Made by a program: the position numbers and the translations under genes | Notes under the pieces: model-generated | The model's database searches: none | What the model was told of the DNA's origin: nothing | Seen by the model: the letters and a program-made list of their open reading frames with translations, nothing else | Part shown: positions 61,701 to 64,000 of the stretch, in pieces | How the letters are laid out: every line of letters begins with the position of its first letter | Numbering within the stretch: position 1 is the first letter of the stretch | From: Cellulomonas timonensis | Lineage (GTDB): Bacteria; Actinomycetota; Actinomycetes; Actinomycetales; Cellulomonadaceae | Direction: 5' to 3' | Assembly (NCBI RefSeq): GCF_900046455.1 | Contig: NZ_FCOT01000012.1 | Coordinates: forward strand, 668,017-732,016 | Length of the DNA stretch: 64,000 bases

Positions 61701-62275
61701 ACGCGGGCGGAGAGCACGACGGTGCCCCGCGGTCCGTCCATTTCCGGCACGCGGACAGCGGTCTGCACCGTGGACGTGGGATCGACAAGCGCCGCAGCGG
61801 ATATGGGCTCTCCGGCGGCAGTGCCCTCATCCGCACTCGCAGCGGCGACAGCGTTCTCGTCAGCGGTGCCGAGAACCCTTAGCTCGACCAGTTCAGTGGC
61901 CGCCTCCGCGAACCCCAACGACCGGGCGAGCAGCGTCATCGTGTCCAGCGCGCGGTCCACTTGCGCCTGCTCAAGGCTGATGGTGTGCGCCGCGCGGTTC
62001 GACGCCTGGATCAGCTCGTCGATCCACGCTCGCTGCGTGGCGTCGATCTCAGTGAACACACCCCGCTCGAACCGCACGATGCGCAGCAGAAGTCGCGGGT
62101 CGTCCAGGTCCGCACGGAAGGCGCGCCCACGCCGCTCGGACTCCTTCGCCTCGTACAGCGGAAGCCAGGGAGCACCCGCGACGGACTGCTGCATCCGGAC
62201 GTCGACGAAGGCCATCAGTCCTGCCGCCAGTACGTCCAGCCCGCGCCCTTGGCGTTCCTTCTGGGTGAGCTTCAT
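55763..62275 (-). CDS. Hhe-like giant protein: transglutaminase-like, DUF4011, SF1 helicase, MTES_1575-type nuclease, DUF3320
   Basis: 2170-residue protein, probably antiviral. Residues 1-200 are helical, then an Ig-like/beta segment. About 380-470 resemble a transglutaminase/cysteine-protease fold with Cys415 in RIGTCLDLACTY and His441 in NHAFCGYL. DUF4011 (ARWRRSLLDMTYANPLLKLK, about 565-760) precedes a split SF1 helicase: Walker A GPPGTGKSQT with Lys880, and DEAS at Asp1504 with GDSQQMPP, then LNVAVTRAKEQ. A Vsr/MTES_1575-like nuclease (about 1780-1905) and DUF3320 (about 2000-2170) end it. The DUF4011-helicase-Vsr-DUF3320 order matches the Hhe system known from defence screens. ATG 62275 was chosen over the longer frame. 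Base composition is lower in GC than neighbours. Confidence 0.85.
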   Translation of the reverse strand: MKLTQKERQGRGLDVLAAGLMAFVDVRMQQSVAGAPWLPLYEAKESERRGRAFRADLDDPRLLLRIVRFERGVFTEIDATQRAWIDELIQASNRAAHTISLEQAQVDRALDTMTLLARSLGFAEAATELVELRVLGTADENAVAAASADEGTAAGEPISAAALVDPTSTVQTAVRVPEMDGPRGTVVLSARVGDLDVVVLAHESLNYALVHNGASPVVRLAVHNRGEVVAEDVRVGVSLRLPDDVSRSAIAVPLSVHLGDVRPGQRVEAPHAALAWQLSPSAFLEIDESAVAVATLEVERGGVVHRDEVTVRVLSADEWWARSSADSLVSFVRPNEPAIAELLGEASVLLQERTGSPSLQGYQAGPERAHRIARAVYDAMAARQITYVEPPASFEGTGQRIRSHREVLDDRIGTCLDLACTYAAALEQAGLAPVLVVTRNHAFCGYLTEDTQLPEALVEERGGIVTIADSESFEAIETTALTAGDSQRDFDAARAETRRWWTSRLDEVQALIDVRAAHRWYRPLPTIRREGDVRIVETVREIAVAQALRMPSGDTARTPSVAESAPARIARWRRSLLDMTYANPLLKLKAASTSTLHIPSAALGALEDLIAGGISIELSPSDQVAAIHHLHGSRTAADVDADTLRSELQAGHRVFVAHTATEYATKLKALLRRAATAREETGTDSLYLALGSLRWTEQRKEGHAPLFLLPVRLVGGRGSTAFRIERDDTRDMEPNYCLQEKLRVSFGLELPELVDPGTDDSGIDLDGAFRSIRSTLLRAKATSFYVEETAHLATFQFSTLGMWRDLDQSWEALVRRPAVRHIVETPGRPFDDGVETPANDDAAEATTYLPIPADGSQIKAVRWAAAGKSFILEGPPGTGKSQTITNLIAHCLAEGKKVLFVAEKQAALEVVQRRLDAVGLAPFSLDVHGANQTVSAVRSQLQNALESSAQGDASWSTLRSTYRSLVESLSHYPRHLHDEGPAGLSAWTARQIVLEVTELASDGVPQLTVPRSLVMGGQPLDDVYELAHDLGDALQGLGVAPADSPWRLAGPLAAGERLDRPAIENALASLRAAETALTGTPAVNWLAGLANTSAQALVLAEWLDAERAGVARGLREASTVVTPEWRRLAGDVLGGVEHCRATFGAQVTGFAPEVLERDIDALLARSIAADKKFFGKKKARAAVLAELQPFLASADSVELSRLTPVLQGLTAARHELARLVPYVRTLSGLDLPPSFNPFREADLTRLTGRVRGWEASAALGAALGASEDLDRATADVLTSGGPGGALLRGWAQAREALIATLRAEPADLAAWTRDSGWRGARERTAASWQADAVDGAFVQLERWVRSASALRRLRELGLEDLETRVLNGELRGPDIESSVRLAVSLEILAERLETTNLVGFDSAQHSGVVRRFVETGGDVRRRLVEELPARIVASRTFDAQQQRGDVGELRQQISRRRGGLTIRQLMQRYAPIITEVTPCFLMSPSSVARFLPADSVEFDVVVFDEASQIRVPEAIGAMGRGKAVVVVGDSQQMPPSSMFAASGSGGDDEEVLGDDELPVPVDMDSILSETVESNLPRLMLSWHYRSRDESLIAFSNEHSYEGRLASFPTPPREGGAPAVQLRRVDGAWEGGSARAARVNRAEAQAVVDEVARLLGDDPSRSIGVVTFNTQQRNLILDMLEQRADTDPVIAKALGQADEPLFVKNLENVQGDERDVVLFTLAFAKDAKGKVPLNWGPLTRAGGEKRLNVAVTRAKEQVVVFASFDPHELDLSSSRSIGLAHLKDYLLLARDGAQHALTRRAPVRDKHLQQVRERLEAAGLETRAGVGLSDFTIDLAVRSGLDAPWLAVLLDGPRWAARESAGDRDGLPRTVLTEQMGWADVARIWLPEWLRDADAVVQSIVTTAEGLSHDGNRLAPAIRTTGTSASDAPTAQASPGVQSDSRIGGSPHAPAAAVNALRASGSGSSALPPAALERAGLEAPLQLEPDHTEFLAAAVDVRHTRDVLDATTRRAALLITAEMMDVVNAEGPILVDRLARVTARRFELARVRGSRAEQMLRMLPGGVVVRSANGDLVAWPRALEPNSYAGYRVPGESRDASDVPYEELRNGMVAVVRGAFRIDEEELLRETARLFGWSRLGSNVRDRLAGVVVAAVTEGFLVHDGGRLRGAAGRL

Positions 62276-62503
62276 CAGTCCTTCACTCCTGTGTGTCGCC
62301 GCGTGCGATCGAGGGCGTCGCACCGCGCGGTGAGACAGCCTCTCAGCGCTGCGCGACCGCTCGACGGACTATCGCCCGAATGGCGTAGCGGAGAGGCGCC
62401 AGCCGAGACGGGTACGACGACGCGCGCGTCACGGGAAGGGCGGCGGTCTGAGGCAGACTGCTCCACAACAACCCCGCACAGCTCAGCAGTGGAGGCACGC
62501 CCG
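62276..62503. other. Divergent region between Hhe-like gene and hsdM
   Basis: 228 bp with both start sites facing out. It carries a GTGGAGG ribosome site for the hsdM GTG. I see no clear inverted repeats, C-protein box or promoter I can assign. No gene is supported here. Confidence 0.5.
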
Positions 62504-64000
62504 GTGAACGGCTACAACGACATGGTCGGGTTCATCTGGTCGGTCGCCGACCTGCTCCGCGGGGACTACAAGCAGGCGGAGTACGGCAAGGTCATCCTGC
62601 CGCTCACCGTCCTGCGGCGACTGGACTGCGTGCTGGAGCCCACCAAGCCCGCTGTCCTGGCCAAGGTGAAGGCCCTCGGCGAGGGTGTCGGCAACGTCGA
62701 CCCGATCCTGCGCCGCGCGGCGGGGCAGCCGTTCTACAACGTCTCGCCGCTGGACTTCCGTGGGCTGCTCGCCGACCCGGAGCACATCGCCCGCTCGCTC
62801 CGCCTGTACATCGACGCGTTCTCGCCTGGCGCCGTCGAGGTGCTGGACAAGTACGGGTTCGACGCCCAGATCACGAAGCTGGACGAGGCCGGGCTGCTGT
62901 ACCAAGTAGTCGCGCGGTTCGCGGATGTCGACCTGCACCCGGACAAGGTCACCAACCTGCAGATGGGCTACCTCTTCGAGGAGCTGATCCGCAAGTTCAG
63001 CGAGGCGGGCAACGAGACCGCCGGGGAGCACTTCACCCCGCGCGAGGTCATCCGCCTCATGGTCAACCTGCTGCTGGATGACGACGACTCGACCCTCGCA
63101 ACCCCCGGCATCGTCAAGACCATCTACGACCCCGCCTGCGGGACCGGCGGCATGCTCTCCACCGCCGAGGACTGGATCCGCGAGCACAACCCCGCCGCGA
63201 ACCTCGAGCTGTTCGGCCAGGAGCTCAACCCCGAGACCTACGCCGTCTGCCGTTCGGACATGATGCTCAAGGGCCACAACGCCCAGAACATCGCCCTCGG
63301 CAACTCGTTCTCGCACGACGCACACGCAGACAAGTCCTTCGACTACATGCTCGCCAATCCACCGTTCGGGGTCGAGTGGAAGAAGGTCCAGACGTTTGTC
63401 GAGGACGAGGCCGCCCGCGGCTACGCCGGCCGGTTCGGCGCCGGCACCCCGCGCATCAACGACGGCTCCCTGCTGTTCCTGCAGCACATGATCGCCAAGA
63501 TGAAGCCGCTCTCCGAGGGTGGCTCCCGCCTGGCGATCGTCTTCAACGGCTCGCCGCTGTTCACCGGCGCCGCCGGCTCCGGGGAGTCGGAGATCCGCCG
63601 CTGGATCTTGGAGAACGACTGGCTCGAGGGCATCGTCGCCCTGCCTGACCAGCTTTTCTACAACACCGGGATCTCCACCTACTTTTGGATCCTCTCCAAC
63701 CGCAAACGCCCCGAGCACAAGGGCCAGGTCGTCCTGCTTGACGCACGCGACCAGTTCACCAAGATGCGCAAGTCCCTCGGCGACAAGCGCAAGGAGACCT
63801 CGCCCGATCAGATCGCGCAGATCACCCGCTGGTACGCCGACGCCCTCGACACCGCCGCCGACCCCGAGAGCCCCGACCACGCACGCGTCAAGGTGCTCCC
63901 GACGACGGCGTTCGGGTACCAGCGCATCACCGTTGAACGTCCGTTGCGCCTGCGTTTCGAGGTGACCGACGACGCCATCGAGACGGTGCGCGCGAGCAAG
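62504..64000 (+). CDS. hsdM: Type I restriction-modification system methyltransferase subunit HsdM (3' truncated by window edge)
   Basis: 499 codons of an open frame running off the right edge, without a stop. The N-terminal HsdM bundle (NDMVGFIWSVADLLRGDYKQAEYGKVILPLTVLRRLD) is followed by the N6-adenine methyltransferase core. SAM-binding motif I is DPACGTGGML at residues 209-218; the catalytic motif IV is NPPFGVEW at 285-292. HFTPREVIRLMVNLLL is also present. It methylates adenine in the bipartite target read by HsdS. GTG 62504 has GGAGG upstream. hsdS and hsdR presumably lie beyond the window. The Hhe-like gene is divergent. Confidence 0.96.
   Translation, partial: MNGYNDMVGFIWSVADLLRGDYKQAEYGKVILPLTVLRRLDCVLEPTKPAVLAKVKALGEGVGNVDPILRRAAGQPFYNVSPLDFRGLLADPEHIARSLRLYIDAFSPGAVEVLDKYGFDAQITKLDEAGLLYQVVARFADVDLHPDKVTNLQMGYLFEELIRKFSEAGNETAGEHFTPREVIRLMVNLLLDDDDSTLATPGIVKTIYDPACGTGGMLSTAEDWIREHNPAANLELFGQELNPETYAVCRSDMMLKGHNAQNIALGNSFSHDAHADKSFDYMLANPPFGVEWKKVQTFVEDEAARGYAGRFGAGTPRINDGSLLFLQHMIAKMKPLSEGGSRLAIVFNGSPLFTGAAGSGESEIRRWILENDWLEGIVALPDQLFYNTGISTYFWILSNRKRPEHKGQVVLLDARDQFTKMRKSLGDKRKETSPDQIAQITRWYADALDTAADPESPDHARVKVLPTTAFGYQRITVERPLRLRFEVTDDAIETVRASK

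Noticed and set aside
1-64000. tRNA, rRNA, CRISPR arrays, insertion sequences, att sites and replication origin
   Set aside because: I looked for tRNA-like cloverleafs, regularly spaced repeats, transposase motifs and DnaA-box clusters by eye and saw none. A tRNAscan or repeat search could still find a missed one.

Overview
The window is about 70% GC almost throughout. It has many GTG starts, tightly packed operons and GC-rich hairpin terminators, and its protein families fit an actinomycete. A motile Micrococcales of the Cellulomonas/Cellulosimicrobium type is my best guess from gene content, but this is inference. No rRNA, tRNA, CRISPR array or insertion sequence was seen. Both ends cut genes: a mannitol-dehydrogenase-family gene on the left and a type I DNA methyltransferase gene (hsdM) on the right.

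0-8.2 kb is a sugar-acid/polyol catabolic block: mannitol-dehydrogenase-family enzyme, Gfo/Idh/MocA oxidoreductase, xylose-isomerase-like epimerase, uronate isomerase, a large FAD oxidoreductase and an SDR. Two near-identical LacI-type operators (1358-1371 and 8112-8125) probably place both transcription units under one regulator. 8.2-22.9 kb is mixed housekeeping: an AEC transporter, a WYL regulator divergent from an ABC exporter, two MFS permeases, RecQ, two tandem 3-alpha-hydroxysteroid-dehydrogenase-like SDRs, an aldo/keto reductase overlapping an alpha/beta-hydrolase that has lost its triad, and TrmL. 23.0-25.8 kb is a MarR-DHA2 efflux pump-MarR cassette with clear operator repeats. 25.8-28.8 kb holds a NERD-like protein, MsrB and a DEAD-box RNA helicase.

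29.1-37.5 kb looks like a signalling/surface locus. It has a soluble LacI-type-sensor-PAS-GGDEF-EAL protein, a PilZ receptor, a membrane GGDEF-EAL protein, then a TasA/camelysin-like protein, a Ser-His type (SipW-like) signal peptidase and a second small SipW-type secreted protein. Two sites resembling motility-sigma promoters precede the first enzyme and the surface operon, suggesting a link between motility, c-di-GMP and surface-fibre production.

37.5-55.6 kb contains two hypotheticals, a class II glutamine amidotransferase, a decayed MFS pseudogene, a DUF4914 PEPCK-like protein divergent from a DUF2252-MFS operon, a YdeI-like protein with an 18-bp tandem repeat, small membrane proteins, an exported M28 peptidase, a CNNM/CorC pair, an RDD protein, a lipoprotein, a LURP-one-like protein, a small SIGS-repeat protein and a VOC protein.

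55.7-64 kb is a probable defence island of visibly lower GC. A 2170-residue transglutaminase-like/DUF4011/SF1 helicase/MTES_1575-like nuclease/DUF3320 protein (Hhe-like) is divergent from a type I restriction-modification operon starting with hsdM. This is the best place to look for a less-described antiviral system.
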